DNA of 64,000 nucleotides, from contig CAZIFB010000010.1 of assembly GCA_964538915.1 (NCBI GenBank), positions 50,938 through 114,937 of the forward strand. The letters are read 5' to 3'. A program made the position numbers and the translations under genes. This document shows positions 1 to 8,634 of the stretch, piece after piece (within the stretch, counting starts at the first letter, position 1; the number at the start of each line of letters is the position of its first letter). The notes beneath the pieces were generated by a model. That model was given only the letters and a program-made list of their open reading frames with translations. It did not search any database and was not told the origin of the DNA. The stretch is from JAEUHQ01 sp964538915. GTDB taxonomy: Bacteria; Planctomycetota; UBA1135; UBA2386.

Positions 1-674
1 CCGGGATCGCCCTGCTGCAGCCACGGCCACACGTAGGCGCGGCGCCAGCCGAGCAGGACACCGGGCAGCGAACTCACGTGCTCCTCCGGCGAAGCGCGGG
101 GGATCTTCGCGCGGCCGCGGCCGCGCCACTCGAGTTCGTCCGGCACCAGCAACTCCGCGCGCCGCTTCGGATCCGTTTCGTCGAAGACCGAGCCCTGCGG
201 GCCGAGGCGCCCGAGGTGCTTGCCGATCGGCTCCATGCCACCCGCGACCCAGTCGCGGATGCCCGTGACCGCGGGCTCGCGCACCGGATCGATCCCGAGC
301 AGCAGCACGAAGCCGCCTTCCATGTGGTTGAAGTCCACTTGCGACGACTCGAGCGAACGCTGCATGCGCGACGGGACCTGCAGCGGCTGCCACAGTCCGT
401 GGTGGCGCAGGCGCGGCGCGGTCGCGGCGATCGCGGGGTCGGTCTCGAGCGCGTCCCGGATCGCGTCGTAGCTCGTGCCGTGCGGCAGGTCCGTCAGCAG
501 CAGGTCGGGCGTGCTGCGCCGCACGTCGTCGCGGATGTCGGTGACGAAGCCCGTGAACACGCTGTTCACGACGATCATCGCCCACGCCGCGAAGGACACG
601 CCGAACACGCTGAGCAGGTTGATCCGCCGCGTCACCAGGTAGCGCAGCGCCAGGAACGGCGGGAACGCGGGCAT
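1..674 (-). CDS. ABC transporter permease, LolC/LolE (FtsX-type) family, N-terminal part
   Basis: The first 224 codons of a gene that runs off the left edge. The product begins MPAFPPFLALRYLVTRR and then has one hydrophobic segment (about residues 19-42), the usual N-terminal helix of FtsX/MacB/LolCE permeases. A periplasmic domain begins after it. By family, the protein would be the membrane subunit of an ABC exporter for lipoproteins or another envelope substrate. Its ATG overlaps the lysS stop codon (TGATG), so the two are translationally coupled. The ATPase and the remaining helices are outside the window, so the substrate is unknown. Confidence 0.8.
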   Translation of the reverse strand, partial: MPAFPPFLALRYLVTRRINLLSVFGVSFAAWAMIVVNSVFTGFVTDIRDDVRRSTPDLLLTDLPHGTSYDAIRDALETDPAIAATAPRLRHHGLWQPLQVPSRMQRSLESSQVDFNHMEGGFVLLLGIDPVREPAVTGIRDWVAGGMEPIGKHLGRLGPQGSVFDETDPKRRAELLVPDELEWRGRGRAKIPRASPEEHVSSLPGVLLGWRRAYVWPWLQQGDP

Positions 675-2167
675 CACGGCGCCGGCGTGCTCCCGTCGCC
701 GGCCGCGGCCGCGGGGTCGACGCGGCGCAGCAGCGGGAACAGCACGACGTCGCGGATCGACTGTGATCCCGTGAGGAGCATGCACAGGCGGTCGATACCG
801 ATGCCGAGCCCGCCGGCGGGCGGCATGCCGAACTCGAGCGCGGTCACGTAGTCGACGTCGACTTCGCCCGGTGTCTCGTCGTCGTGTTCGTTGGCCAGCT
901 TGTGCGCGACTTGTTCCTCGAAGCGCTGCTGCTGGTCGATCGGGTCGTTCAGTTCGCTGAACGCGTTGCCCAGCTCCATGCCCGCGACGAAGAGCTCGAA
1001 CCGCTCCGTCACGCGCGGGTCCTCGACGAGGCGCTTCGCGAGCGGGCTGATCGCGACCGGGTAGTCGTGCACGAAGACCGGGCCCTGCAGCGTGTCCTCG
1101 ACGGTCGCCTCGAACACGTCGTTCGCGAGCTTCGCGGGCTCGATGCCGTCGGTGGCGAGGCCGAGCTCCTTCGCACGCCGGAGGCAGCTCGCGTGGTCGA
1201 ACCAGTCGACCCCCGGATTCTGCTGCGCGAACAGGTCGAGGTAGCGCGCCTTCTGGAACGGCGGCATCAGGTCGTACTCGCGTTCGCGGAAGCGCACCTT
1301 GCCGTCGCCGCCCAGCACCTTCGCCACGAGGTGCGCGAACAGGCCCTCGACGCGCGCCATCACGTCGCGGTAGTCGGCCCATGCCTCGTAGCTCTCGAGC
1401 ATCGTGAACTCGGGGTTGTGGCGCGTGCTGACGCCCTCGTTGCGGAACACGCGGCCGATCTCGTAGACGCGCTCCATGCCGCCGACGATCAGGCGCTTCA
1501 GGTACAGCTCCGGCGCGATGCGCAGGAAGAGGCCCATGTCGAGCGCGTTGTGGTGCGTGCGGAACGGGCGCGCCGAAGCGCCGCCGAAGATCGGCTGCAG
1601 GATCGGCGTTTCGACCTCGAGGTAGCCGAGCGAATCGAAGTAGGCGCGCACTTCGCGGACGATCGCCGAGCGCTTGCTGAACGACGCGCGCACCTCCGGG
1701 TTCGCGAACAGGTCGACGTAGCGCATCCGGTAGCGCTGCTCGGTGTCCTGCAGGCCGTGCCACTTCTCGGGCGCGTGCCGCAGCGCCTTGCCGGCGAGCA
1801 CGACTTCCGTCGCCCACAGGGTCGGTTCGCCCTTCTGCGTCGTGCCGAGTTCGCCGGTGATGCTGACGAGGTCGTTGCCCTCGAGCAGCTTGCGGTCGGG
1901 CCAGAACGCCGCGAGCCGTTCGCGCTGGAAGCCGATCTGGATCGTGCCGGTGCGGTCCTGGAGGTGCGCGAAACGCAGCTTGCCGAAGTCGCGGACCTGG
2001 CCGAGTCGGCCTGCGACCGTCGCCGTTTCCCCCATGCGCGTCGGCAGTTCCGCGAGGACCTGATCGACGGGGCGACCGCGCGGCACGCGGGCGGGGAATG
2101 GGTCCTGACCTGCGGCGCGGAGCGCGTGCAGCTTTTCGAGTCGGTCCTTGGCGATGCCGTCCGTCAC
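674..2167 (-). CDS. lysS: Lysine--tRNA ligase, class II
   Basis: Charges tRNA-Lys with lysine in the cytoplasm. The 497-residue product has an N-terminal OB-fold anticodon-binding domain (VAGRLGQVRDFGKLRFAHLQ) followed by a class II catalytic core. Motif 2 reads FRNEGVSTRHNPEF and motif 3 reads GGLGIGIDRLCMLL. Length fits the bacterial family. The GTG start at 2167 is chosen because the protein begins with the usual LysS N-terminus (TDGIAKDRLEKL) and a GGAG lies a few bases upstream; longer in-frame extensions have no family-like sequence. A possible -10 box, TAGGAT, lies upstream with TTTCGC 17 bases before it. The ABC permease gene is coupled downstream. Confidence 0.97.
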   Translation of the reverse strand: MTDGIAKDRLEKLHALRAAGQDPFPARVPRGRPVDQVLAELPTRMGETATVAGRLGQVRDFGKLRFAHLQDRTGTIQIGFQRERLAAFWPDRKLLEGNDLVSITGELGTTQKGEPTLWATEVVLAGKALRHAPEKWHGLQDTEQRYRMRYVDLFANPEVRASFSKRSAIVREVRAYFDSLGYLEVETPILQPIFGGASARPFRTHHNALDMGLFLRIAPELYLKRLIVGGMERVYEIGRVFRNEGVSTRHNPEFTMLESYEAWADYRDVMARVEGLFAHLVAKVLGGDGKVRFREREYDLMPPFQKARYLDLFAQQNPGVDWFDHASCLRRAKELGLATDGIEPAKLANDVFEATVEDTLQGPVFVHDYPVAISPLAKRLVEDPRVTERFELFVAGMELGNAFSELNDPIDQQQRFEEQVAHKLANEHDDETPGEVDVDYVTALEFGMPPAGGLGIGIDRLCMLLTGSQSIRDVVLFPLLRRVDPAAAAGDGSTPAP

Positions 2168-2308
2168 GTGGCTCCGGGGGAGGATTTTGGAGGCGCAGGA
2201 TCCTAGGGGCGCCGGAGAGGCCGCGAAAGCGCGGAGGCGCCGGTGCCAACGCGCCGAGGAAATCCTGACCGCTCGCACCGGCTCGCCGCGTATCCTGCTC
2301 GACCCCGA

Positions 2309-2731
2309 ATGTCCGCGAAGGCCCTCCTCCCGCTGACCCTCGTGCTGCCCGTGGCGGCGCTCGTGTGCGGCAATCCGTTCCTCGGACGGAAAGCCGCGAC
2401 GCCGTCGGTGCCGCTGCCTCCGATGCCCGCGCCGGCGCTCGGCACCGCTTCGTCGACTCCGATCGTCCCGGTGCCGCTGCCGGTCGTCGACGAACTCGCC
2501 GGGGTCGACGTCGAACTGCGGCCGCTCGTGCGCGAAGTGCGGCACGACGCGGACGGTCGCGCCCTGCTGCTGTTGTTGGACGGTCGCGTCATGCGCCGCG
2601 GCAGCGCGACCGGTCAGGGCGGAGGCGGGGTCGTCGAGGTCGGCTGGGTCCTCGAGCCGAACGCGATCACCGGAGTGCAGGAGCAGGACGATCCGCATCC
2701 GGACCCGACCCAGCCCGTCGATCGCGAGTAG
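2309..2731 (+). CDS. Small exported protein of unknown function
   Basis: A 140-residue product with a signal-peptide-like N-terminus (MSAKALLPLTLVLPVAALVC), which could be a lipoprotein signal with Cys20 as the lipidated residue. A proline-rich stretch follows, then a short domain ending in acidic residues. No family is recognised. It stands alone between divergent lysS and convergent Rieske gene. TATCCT at 2291-2296 is a possible -10 box. Codon use is GC-rich like its neighbours, which supports coding, but function is unknown. Confidence 0.55.
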   Translation: MSAKALLPLTLVLPVAALVCGNPFLGRKAATPSVPLPPMPAPALGTASSTPIVPVPLPVVDELAGVDVELRPLVREVRHDADGRALLLLLDGRVMRRGSATGQGGGGVVEVGWVLEPNAITGVQEQDDPHPDPTQPVDRE

Positions 2732-2738
2732 GAGCCGT

Positions 2739-3053
2739 TCAGGCGCCGTCGGTCTCGACCTGGAGCCGACCGTCGACTTCGCGCACGGGCCAGGTCTTCA
2801 CGTTCCACTGCGGCCCGACGTCGCAAGCGCCGCTCTTCAGGTCGAACTCCCAGCAGTGCAGGTAGCAGACGACCTTGCCGTCGAGCACCGAGCCGTCGCA
2901 CAACGGTGCACTCGCGTGCGGACAGTTGTTGTCGATGGCGCGCCACTCCCCGGCGTCGCGGAAGATCGCGATCCAGTGCGTGCCGATCTTGACCGGCGCG
3001 CCCGGCGTGAACTTCATGTCGGCGATCGCGCCGACGTCGACCCACTGGCTCAT
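2739..3053 (-). CDS. Rieske [2Fe-2S] ferredoxin-type protein
   Basis: A 104-residue soluble Rieske protein. Cluster ligands are visible as C44-P-H46 and C63-Y-L-H66, the two Cys-X-His pairs of the fold. There is no transmembrane anchor, so it resembles the NirD/biphenyl-dioxygenase ferredoxin branch rather than the bc1 subunit. It probably passes electrons to an oxygenase or reductase not seen in the window. Its ATG overlaps the trmB stop codon (ATGA), implying co-translation with trmB. The physiological partner is unknown. Confidence 0.88.
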   Translation of the reverse strand: MSQWVDVGAIADMKFTPGAPVKIGTHWIAIFRDAGEWRAIDNNCPHASAPLCDGSVLDGKVVCYLHCWEFDLKSGACDVGPQWNVKTWPVREVDGRLQVETDGA

Positions 3054-3762
3054 CGCGACAGCCTCCGGAACGCGTAGCGGCGGATGGTCCGCCCTTCTTC
3101 GATGTACTTCCGCTCGAAGTTCGTGGGGGAGAACGCGTGGCCCGCGCCGAGCGCGCGGACCCGACGTTCTTCGTCCTCGTCGCGCACGAAATCGGCCGCG
3201 CTCCCCATGACCCGCGCGACCTGGCCCGCGTAGGCGGCGTTGTCGGTCGCAACGTAGAGGAACCCGTCGTNNNNNNNNNNACCACTGCTGGTACCTCGTC
3301 GGTGAAGAACCGCCGCCCCTTGTGCCGCCGTTTCGGCCACGGGTCGGGGAAGTAGACGTGGACCGCGGCGAGCGCGCCTTCGGGGACCCGGTCCGCGAGG
3401 TAGAGCTTGCCGTTGTCGACGAGGAAGCGGCCGTTCGTGCGGCCCGACTGGCGCAGTTTCGTCGCCGCGATGCTCGCGTAGCCGGTCGCCGCCTCGATTC
3501 CGAGCACGAACGTGCGCGGACTCGCCTCGGTGCGGGCGAGCACGAACGCGCCCTTGCCCGGCCCGATCTCGATCTCGACCGCGTCGTGCCCGTCGGGTAC
3601 CAGCTCGTCGAGCGTCGGCGGGTTCTTGCCGCCGAGCACGAGGAAGTCGCCCGGGTCGTCGGCGTGGTCCTGCACACGACCGCGGAACGACAGCTTGCCG
3701 CCCTGGTGCATGCGCGGGTTGTGGGCCGGCTCCTCGGCGTCGCTCATCGGGGCGAGGAGCAT
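3050..3762 (-). CDS. trmB: tRNA (guanine-N7-)-methyltransferase (interrupted by a sequence gap)
   Basis: Methylates N7 of G46 in tRNA using SAM. The N-terminal part has the SAM-binding motif EIEIGPGKGAFVL and the family signature YFPDPWPKRRHKGRRFF. The C-terminal part continues GFLYVATDNAAYAGQ and NFERKYIEEG. The halves lie in different frames on either side of ten Ns at 3271-3280. Comparison with E. coli TrmB suggests about seven residues are missing there, so this is an assembly artefact rather than a frameshift. The start is either 3762 or the ATG at 3747 (MSDAEEP). It follows ppa by about 40 bases and is coupled to the Rieske gene. Confidence 0.93.
3271..3280. other. Assembly gap (10 N) inside trmB
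   Basis: Ten Ns. The two trmB fragments join in frame only if the true gap length leaves remainder 2 on division by 3 (for example 20 or 23 bases), so the placeholder length is not real. Confidence 0.95.
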
Positions 3763-3805
3763 ACCGACGGGCGCGAGCCGCGGAAGCGCGCGCTCTTGCG
3801 CAACG

Positions 3806-4423
3806 TCAGGAGACCAGCGGACCGCCGTAGACCTCGTGGTAGTCCTGCAGCGACGCGCGGATCACTTCGTAGGCGCGTTCGCGGTTGTACGGAGTCACGG
3901 CGACCGGGGACGCTTCGGGCAGGAGCTTGTAGGTCGAGAAGTAGTGGCGGAGGCGCTCGACGAGCACCTGCGGCAGCTGCGCGAGGTCCTCGACTTCGCC
4001 CCACACGAAGTCGCTCGCGAGGACCGCGACGATCTTGTCGTCTGCTTCGCCGCCGTCGAGCATCGTGAGTCCGCCGATCACCTTCGCCTTCACGAGGATC
4101 TCGCGCGCAGTGATGGGGCGTTCGCTGAGGACGCAGATGTCGAGCGGATCGCCGTCGCCCTTCTTCGCGCCCGGCGTCAGCGCTCCGACGCGGCGACCGC
4201 ACAGCGTGCGCGGGATGAACCCGTAGAGGCTGGGGGGCTGCGAACTGGTGCGTTGCGGTCGGTCGACGCGCAGGAAGCCGTTCACCTTGTCGATCTCGTA
4301 CTTCACGAGGTCGAACGGCGTGATCTCGATGTAGGCCTGCACGACTTCCGGCGGCTTGCTGCCGGCGGAGATGCCGTGCCACGGGTGCGGGCGCCAGGTG
4401 TAGAAGGGTTCGGGGAAGCTCAT
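3806..4423 (-). CDS. ppa: Inorganic pyrophosphatase, family I
   Basis: Hydrolyses pyrophosphate and pulls biosynthetic reactions forward. The 205-residue product has the family I active-site signature as DGDPLDICVL, the Tyr/Lys-rich YEIDKVNGFLRVDRP segment, and a C-terminal YNRERAYEVIRASLQDYHEVYGG that resembles the mammalian-type/bacterial long form. The start MSFPEPFYTWRPHPWHG fits the family; an in-frame ATG upstream at 4471 would add an unlike extension. TATCCT on the minus strand (plus-strand AGGATA 4440-4445) is a possible -10 box, 16 bases before the start. Confidence 0.96.
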   Translation of the reverse strand: MSFPEPFYTWRPHPWHGISAGSKPPEVVQAYIEITPFDLVKYEIDKVNGFLRVDRPQRTSSQPPSLYGFIPRTLCGRRVGALTPGAKKGDGDPLDICVLSERPITAREILVKAKVIGGLTMLDGGEADDKIVAVLASDFVWGEVEDLAQLPQVLVERLRHYFSTYKLLPEASPVAVTPYNRERAYEVIRASLQDYHEVYGGPLVS

Positions 4424-4469
4424 GCTCGGATCGGGCGGCAGGATAGGCGCGTGTTGCCCCGACGCTAGC

Positions 4470-5741
4470 ATGGCGTCCATGTCGATCCGACCGTTCGGGC
4501 TCGTCTGCGTACTCACGCTCGCCTTTTCGGATGCGTCCGTCGCAGCGCAGGAGGACAAGTCGCGCGCGATCGAACACACGATCGCATCGCTGCCGCAGAG
4601 CCTCTACTTCGTCGTGCCGCCGAGGCAGCCGGCGGCGCGAAAGCGCGGTGGCCTCGTCGTGGTGCTGCCGGGTGGCGACGGCTCGCGCGACTTCCTGCCG
4701 TGGGTCGAGAAGGGTCTCCTCGCGCAAACGCCCGCCGACTGCGCGGGTGTGCTCGTCACCTCGGTGAAGTGGACGCCGGAGCAGAAGGTGATCTGGCCGA
4801 CCGATCGGAGCCGCGTCGAGGGCATGAAGTACACCACGGAGGAGTACGTACGCGCCGTCCTCGTCGATGTCGCGAAGACGCAGCCGTTCGATCCTGCGCG
4901 CACCGTGGTCGTGGCATGGTCTTCGAGCGGACCGGCGGTGTACCCGATCATGGCGACGAAGAACGCGCCGTTCGCGCGCGCGTACATCGCGATGTCCGTG
5001 TTCCCGAAGGACGTCGACTTCGCGATGGCCAAGGGGCGGCGATTCCTGCTCGACCAGTCGCCCGATGACGACGTCACCGAGTTCTCGCACGTGCGCGATG
5101 CGTTCGGGGCATTGACGAAGGCGGGCGCCGTCGTGCGGCTCTCCACCTACGACGGTGGCCACGGCTGGCACGGCGACTCGCTGCAGCGCCTGCGCAGCGG
5201 GATCGAGTGGCTGCTGGGCACGGAACCCGCGCCGAAGCCGGTGTGGCCCGAGCCGAAGCAGCCGAAGAAGACGCCGGCCTACAGCGGCAAGCTCGACAAC
5301 CTGCTCGCGAACGGCGGGTTCGAGAAGGGGCTGTCGGGCTGGCGCTTCGTCGAGGCGAGCAAGCACCTCGCCGCGCGGACGGTGAAGGACGACGTGAAGG
5401 AGGGCAAACAGGCGCTGCACCTGAGCAAGCAGGGCGGCGGCGCCATGGACATCGTCACACAGACCGTCGAACTGCCCGAAGGCGCGACGACGCTCGTCGC
5501 GAAGGCGATGGTGAAGGGCAAGGGTGCGAGCAACGCGTGGATCAAGGTGTGGCTGCACGACAACGCCGACCAGCCGGCCAACAAGGAACCGGACATGGTG
5601 CACCTGACGGGCGACGCCGACTGGCAGGCGCTCGAGATGTCGTGGCCGACCGCTGGTTGTGTGCGCGCCGTGCTGCAGATCCTCATGGTGGGTGACGGGG
5701 AAGTGTGGGTCGACGACGTCGTGCTCGGCGTCGTGAAGTGA
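4470..5741 (+). CDS. Exported alpha/beta-hydrolase (esterase-like) with C-terminal galactose-binding-like domain
   Basis: A 423-residue exported protein with signal peptide (MASMSIRPFGLVCVLTLAFS...). Residues about 45-250 look like a PHB-depolymerase/esterase-type hydrolase: VVLPGGDGSRDFLPWV near the oxyanion region, a nucleophile-elbow-like VVAWSSSGPAVYP and a late YDGGHGWHGD with the candidate His. Residues about 275-423 begin LLANGGFEKGLSGW, typical of carbohydrate-binding jelly-roll domains. Substrate is unknown; extracellular ester or polysaccharide debris is plausible. ATG 4470 or 4479 could be the start. It is divergent from ppa and 24 bases upstream of the glycosylase gene. Confidence 0.72.
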   Translation: MASMSIRPFGLVCVLTLAFSDASVAAQEDKSRAIEHTIASLPQSLYFVVPPRQPAARKRGGLVVVLPGGDGSRDFLPWVEKGLLAQTPADCAGVLVTSVKWTPEQKVIWPTDRSRVEGMKYTTEEYVRAVLVDVAKTQPFDPARTVVVAWSSSGPAVYPIMATKNAPFARAYIAMSVFPKDVDFAMAKGRRFLLDQSPDDDVTEFSHVRDAFGALTKAGAVVRLSTYDGGHGWHGDSLQRLRSGIEWLLGTEPAPKPVWPEPKQPKKTPAYSGKLDNLLANGGFEKGLSGWRFVEASKHLAARTVKDDVKEGKQALHLSKQGGGAMDIVTQTVELPEGATTLVAKAMVKGKGASNAWIKVWLHDNADQPANKEPDMVHLTGDADWQALEMSWPTAGCVRAVLQILMVGDGEVWVDDVVLGVVK

Positions 5742-5765
5742 GCGCTGCCCGGCGACGAGCCCACG

Positions 5766-6668
5766 ATGCCCGAACTGCCCGACGTCACCGTCTATCGCGA
5801 GCGCATCGAAGCGCTGCTCGGCGGGCAGGTGCTCGAGGCCGTGCGACTGCGCAGTCCGTTCCTGCTCCGCTCCGTCGATCCGCCGCTCGACGCGCTGCAC
5901 GGCCGCACGCTGCGCGCCGTGGAGCGTCTCGGCAAGCGGCTCGTCTTCGACTTCGGTGGCGAGATGTTCCTCGTGCTGCACCTGATGATCGCCGGGCGCC
6001 TGCGATGGTGGCCGCGCGAGCGCAAGCTCGGCGGCAAGGTGGATCTCGCCGCGTTCGACTTCCCGACGGGAACGCTCGTGCTGACGGAGGCGAGCCCGAA
6101 GAAGCGCGCGTCGTTGCACGTCGCCAAAGGGAGCGCGGCGCTCCGTGAGTTCGATCGCGGCGGGCTCGAGGTCGACGGCGCCACGCCTGAGCAGTTCGTC
6201 GCGCGGCTCCGCGCCGAGAACCGGACGCTGAAGCGCGCACTGACGGATCCGACGCTCTTCTCGGGCATCGGCAACGCATACTCCGACGAGATCCTGCACG
6301 CGGCGCGCCTGTCACCCGTGACCCTGACGTCGCGCGTTGGCGACGCGGACGCAGAGCGGCTGCGTGAGGCCGTCGTCGCGACGATGCGCACGTGGACGGA
6401 GCGGTTGCGCGCCGAGGTCGGCGACGGGTTTCCCGACAAGGTCACCGCGTTCCGCGAGGGGATGGCCGTGCACGGCCGCTTCGGCAAACCCTGCCCCGAC
6501 TGCGGTTCGTCCGTACAGCGGATCCGCTACGCGGACAACGAGTGCAACTACTGCGCGGTCTGCCAGTGCGGCGGCCGCCTGCTCGCGGACCGCGGTCTGT
6601 CGACGCTGCTGAAGAAGGACTGGCCGAAGACGCTCGCGGAACTCGAGGAGCGACGGCGCGGCGGTTGA
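5766..6668 (+). CDS. mutM: Fpg/Nei family DNA glycosylase (formamidopyrimidine-DNA glycosylase-like)
   Basis: Removes oxidised bases and cleaves the abasic strand. The 300-residue product starts MPELPDVTVYRERIEAL, giving the catalytic Pro2-Glu3 pair. It has a helix-two-turn-helix with SGIGNAYSDEILH and a C-terminal zinc finger (CPDC ... CNYC). The finger loop reads YADNECNYC instead of the usual YAGRGTHYC, and a 30-residue tail (LLADRGLSTLLKKDWPKTL) follows. This matches a recognised actinobacterial/planctomycete subfamily, so oxoG specificity versus Nei-like specificity is uncertain. Probably cotranscribed with the preceding hydrolase gene. Confidence 0.88.
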   Translation: MPELPDVTVYRERIEALLGGQVLEAVRLRSPFLLRSVDPPLDALHGRTLRAVERLGKRLVFDFGGEMFLVLHLMIAGRLRWWPRERKLGGKVDLAAFDFPTGTLVLTEASPKKRASLHVAKGSAALREFDRGGLEVDGATPEQFVARLRAENRTLKRALTDPTLFSGIGNAYSDEILHAARLSPVTLTSRVGDADAERLREAVVATMRTWTERLRAEVGDGFPDKVTAFREGMAVHGRFGKPCPDCGSSVQRIRYADNECNYCAVCQCGGRLLADRGLSTLLKKDWPKTLAELEERRRGG

Positions 6669-6680
6669 CCGCCGCCGCCT

Positions 6681-7559
6681 TCACTTGTGCGGCGGTGCGG
6701 CGCGAGCAACCTGCGCAGGGGTGAGCCAGCGCGACGGGTCTTCGCCGAGCGTGATCGCGGCGTGCACCTTGGTGCGCTGCATCGGCGACAGGTCGAGCTT
6801 GGCGAACGGTGTCCCGGCCAGTGCGTGCTGCTGGTCGCTCGCGGGGGCGCCGGTCACCGGGGTCTTCGCTTCGACGGGCTTGCAGCTCTTCGTCTGCGCG
6901 GCGGCGACCAGTGCCTCGGGGGAGAGACGCGCGGGAAGGAACGTCACCTCGACGCCTTCCGCGCCGCCGACGAACACCGAGCGTGTGCGCACCACGCCGT
7001 CGAGCGCGCCGAGCACGGCTTCGCCCTCCCAGAAGCAGTGCATGGTGAGCAGCGCCGTCTTCGTGGCCGGATCGGACTCGTCGCGCGCGATCGCGAGGAA
7101 CCCGGGTACGGGCGCCTTGGTCGCCTCGAGCGCCCCGACCATGCGCACGGCGATGCCGTGCGCGTCGAAGACTCCGTCCTGCCGCGGCAGCAGGTCCTTG
7201 CCCTTCCGGTCGAGGAACCTGACCACGGGATTGTTCCAGGCGGGTTCGCGGAAGCGCTCGCAGATCGCCTTCTCCGTTCCTTCCGCGTTGTTGCGCACGG
7301 CCACCGGCACGAACGACGTCTCGATCGCGGCCGTGAGCAGCGGATGGCTCAGCACGTCCTTGCCGAAGCCGGTGCACGTGCTGCAGCCGGGGATCTCCTG
7401 GAACAGCACGAAAAGGGGCTTGCTGCCGGGGGCGCCGAGAGCGGCGTCGAGGTCGCGTTGCCATGCGACGGTTCCGAGTTCGGGCGGTGGCTTCTGCATC
7501 GGGTCCTGGGCGGCGAGGGCGGCGGCGATCCACGCGATGGCGGCAGCGGGGCGGTGCAT
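6681..7559 (-). CDS. Exported thioredoxin-fold protein fused to an MsrA-like domain (possible VPGUxxT family)
   Basis: A 292-residue protein with a signal peptide (MHRPAAAIAWIAAALAAQ). Residues about 30-160 are thioredoxin-like, with a redox motif EIPGCSTCTGF (Cys59, Cys62) and a C-terminal-type VVRFLDRKGKDLLPR. Residues about 168-215 resemble peptide-methionine sulfoxide reductase A: CFWEGEAVLGALDGVV and RTRSVFVGG match MsrA GCFWG...GV..T..GY.GG, with Cys175 as candidate nucleophile. The IPGC motif recalls a family named for a VPGU selenocysteine motif, here with Cys. The gene is probably periplasmic in action and stands alone. TAGCCT sits 7 bases before the ATG, suggesting a leaderless message. 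Confidence 0.72.
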   Translation of the reverse strand: MHRPAAAIAWIAAALAAQDPMQKPPPELGTVAWQRDLDAALGAPGSKPLFVLFQEIPGCSTCTGFGKDVLSHPLLTAAIETSFVPVAVRNNAEGTEKAICERFREPAWNNPVVRFLDRKGKDLLPRQDGVFDAHGIAVRMVGALEATKAPVPGFLAIARDESDPATKTALLTMHCFWEGEAVLGALDGVVRTRSVFVGGAEGVEVTFLPARLSPEALVAAAQTKSCKPVEAKTPVTGAPASDQQHALAGTPFAKLDLSPMQRTKVHAAITLGEDPSRWLTPAQVARAAPPHK

Positions 7560-7590
7560 GCCGCGCAGGCTACCGTAAGATCCGCGCCCC

Positions 7591-8634
7591 GTGCGACCCT
7601 ACCGCGACTACGACGAATCGCCGCTGATGCGGTTCTTGCGGTTCGTCACGAAGACCTTCGCGATCGGCGACTTCTTCGGCGTGCACGTCCGGATGTACTG
7701 GGCGGCCGCGATCGTGATGCCTTGGATCTACTTCCGCTGGGTGCCGAGCGGCACCGTGCTGGAAGCGGTCGTGTGCGTCGCGATCTGTTTCTTCGGCCTG
7801 TTCCTGATCGTCTGGACCCACGAGATGGGCCACATCGTCGCGGGCTGGCGGTACCGCATCCGCACGGACGCGATCTCGCTGTCGCCGCTCGGCGGCGTCG
7901 CGCACATGAACGCGCCGGCGACGACGCCGCGCGGCGAACTCGTCATCGCCCTCGCCGGCCCGGCGACGCACCTGCTGTGGCTCGCGGTGTTCTGGCCGCT
8001 GTCGGCGCTGCTGCCGTATCGGGTGCTCGAGATCGAGGGATGGGAGGCGTGTCCGATCTCTTTCGCGGTCTGGTTCTTCTTCACCGCGAACCTGAGCCTG
8101 CTGCTCTTCAACCTGCTGCCGTTCTTCCCGCTCGACGGCGGGCGCGTCCTGCGGGCGCTGCTCGCCATGCGCGTGCACCCGAACCGCGCGACGATGTGGG
8201 CCACGTCGATCGGCATCGCGGGCGGCGTCGGGATGATCGTCCTGGCCATGTTCCGCCCCGATCTGCAGAGTGCGATCGGCGTGCTCATCGGGCTTCTCTG
8301 CGTGCAGGCGAGCCTCGCGGAACGACAGCTCGCACGCCACGCGCTGATCTACGGGCACATGCAGCCCGATCCCTGGGCGATGGATCCCGACGCTTGGAAA
8401 CGCGGCGCCGGTCCGCTCGCCGATCCGAAGCCGCGCGCCCCGGGTTTCGTCGGGCGGTGGCTGCGTGCGCGCAAGGACCGGCGGGTCGCCCGGGCCGCCG
8501 CCGCGGACGCTGCGCTCGACCGCGAGGTCGACGCGATCCTCGACCGCGTGCACTCGGTCGGAATGACGGGACTCACGGACCGAGAGAAGGCCGTCCTGAA
8601 GCGAGCGTCGCAGCGGCGTCGCGGCGTCGGCTGA
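7591..8634 (+). CDS. Site-2 protease family membrane metalloprotease (M50-like)
   Basis: A 347-residue polytopic protein. The zinc-binding motif is H77-E-M-G-H81 inside a helix, and the second motif is FFPLDGGRV with Asp182. It is the minimal SpoIVFB-like form with a GDFFGVHVRMYWA lead-in. About residues 300-345 are cytoplasmic and read AILDRVHSVGMTGLTDREK, a tail also found on planctomycete rhomboid proteins (DUF6576-like). Substrate is unknown; family members cleave membrane-bound sigma regulators. The start is GTG at 7591, with TACCGT at 7571-7576 as a possible -10 box. It is divergent from the thioredoxin gene with overlapping promoters. Confidence 0.88.
   Translation: MRPYRDYDESPLMRFLRFVTKTFAIGDFFGVHVRMYWAAAIVMPWIYFRWVPSGTVLEAVVCVAICFFGLFLIVWTHEMGHIVAGWRYRIRTDAISLSPLGGVAHMNAPATTPRGELVIALAGPATHLLWLAVFWPLSALLPYRVLEIEGWEACPISFAVWFFFTANLSLLLFNLLPFFPLDGGRVLRALLAMRVHPNRATMWATSIGIAGGVGMIVLAMFRPDLQSAIGVLIGLLCVQASLAERQLARHALIYGHMQPDPWAMDPDAWKRGAGPLADPKPRAPGFVGRWLRARKDRRVARAAAADAALDREVDAILDRVHSVGMTGLTDREKAVLKRASQRRRGVG

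Noticed and set aside
3050..3762. Apparent frameshift or pseudogene of trmB
   Set aside because: The frame change coincides exactly with ten Ns, so it is an assembly gap.
3744..6299. A minus-strand frame of about 850 codons
   Set aside because: Opposite mutM, the exported hydrolase and ppa, with shadow composition (His/Arg-rich).
5766..6668. Broken zinc finger in the Fpg/Nei protein
   Set aside because: The YADNECNYC form with the LLADRGLS tail is a known subfamily pattern, so it is not treated as damage.
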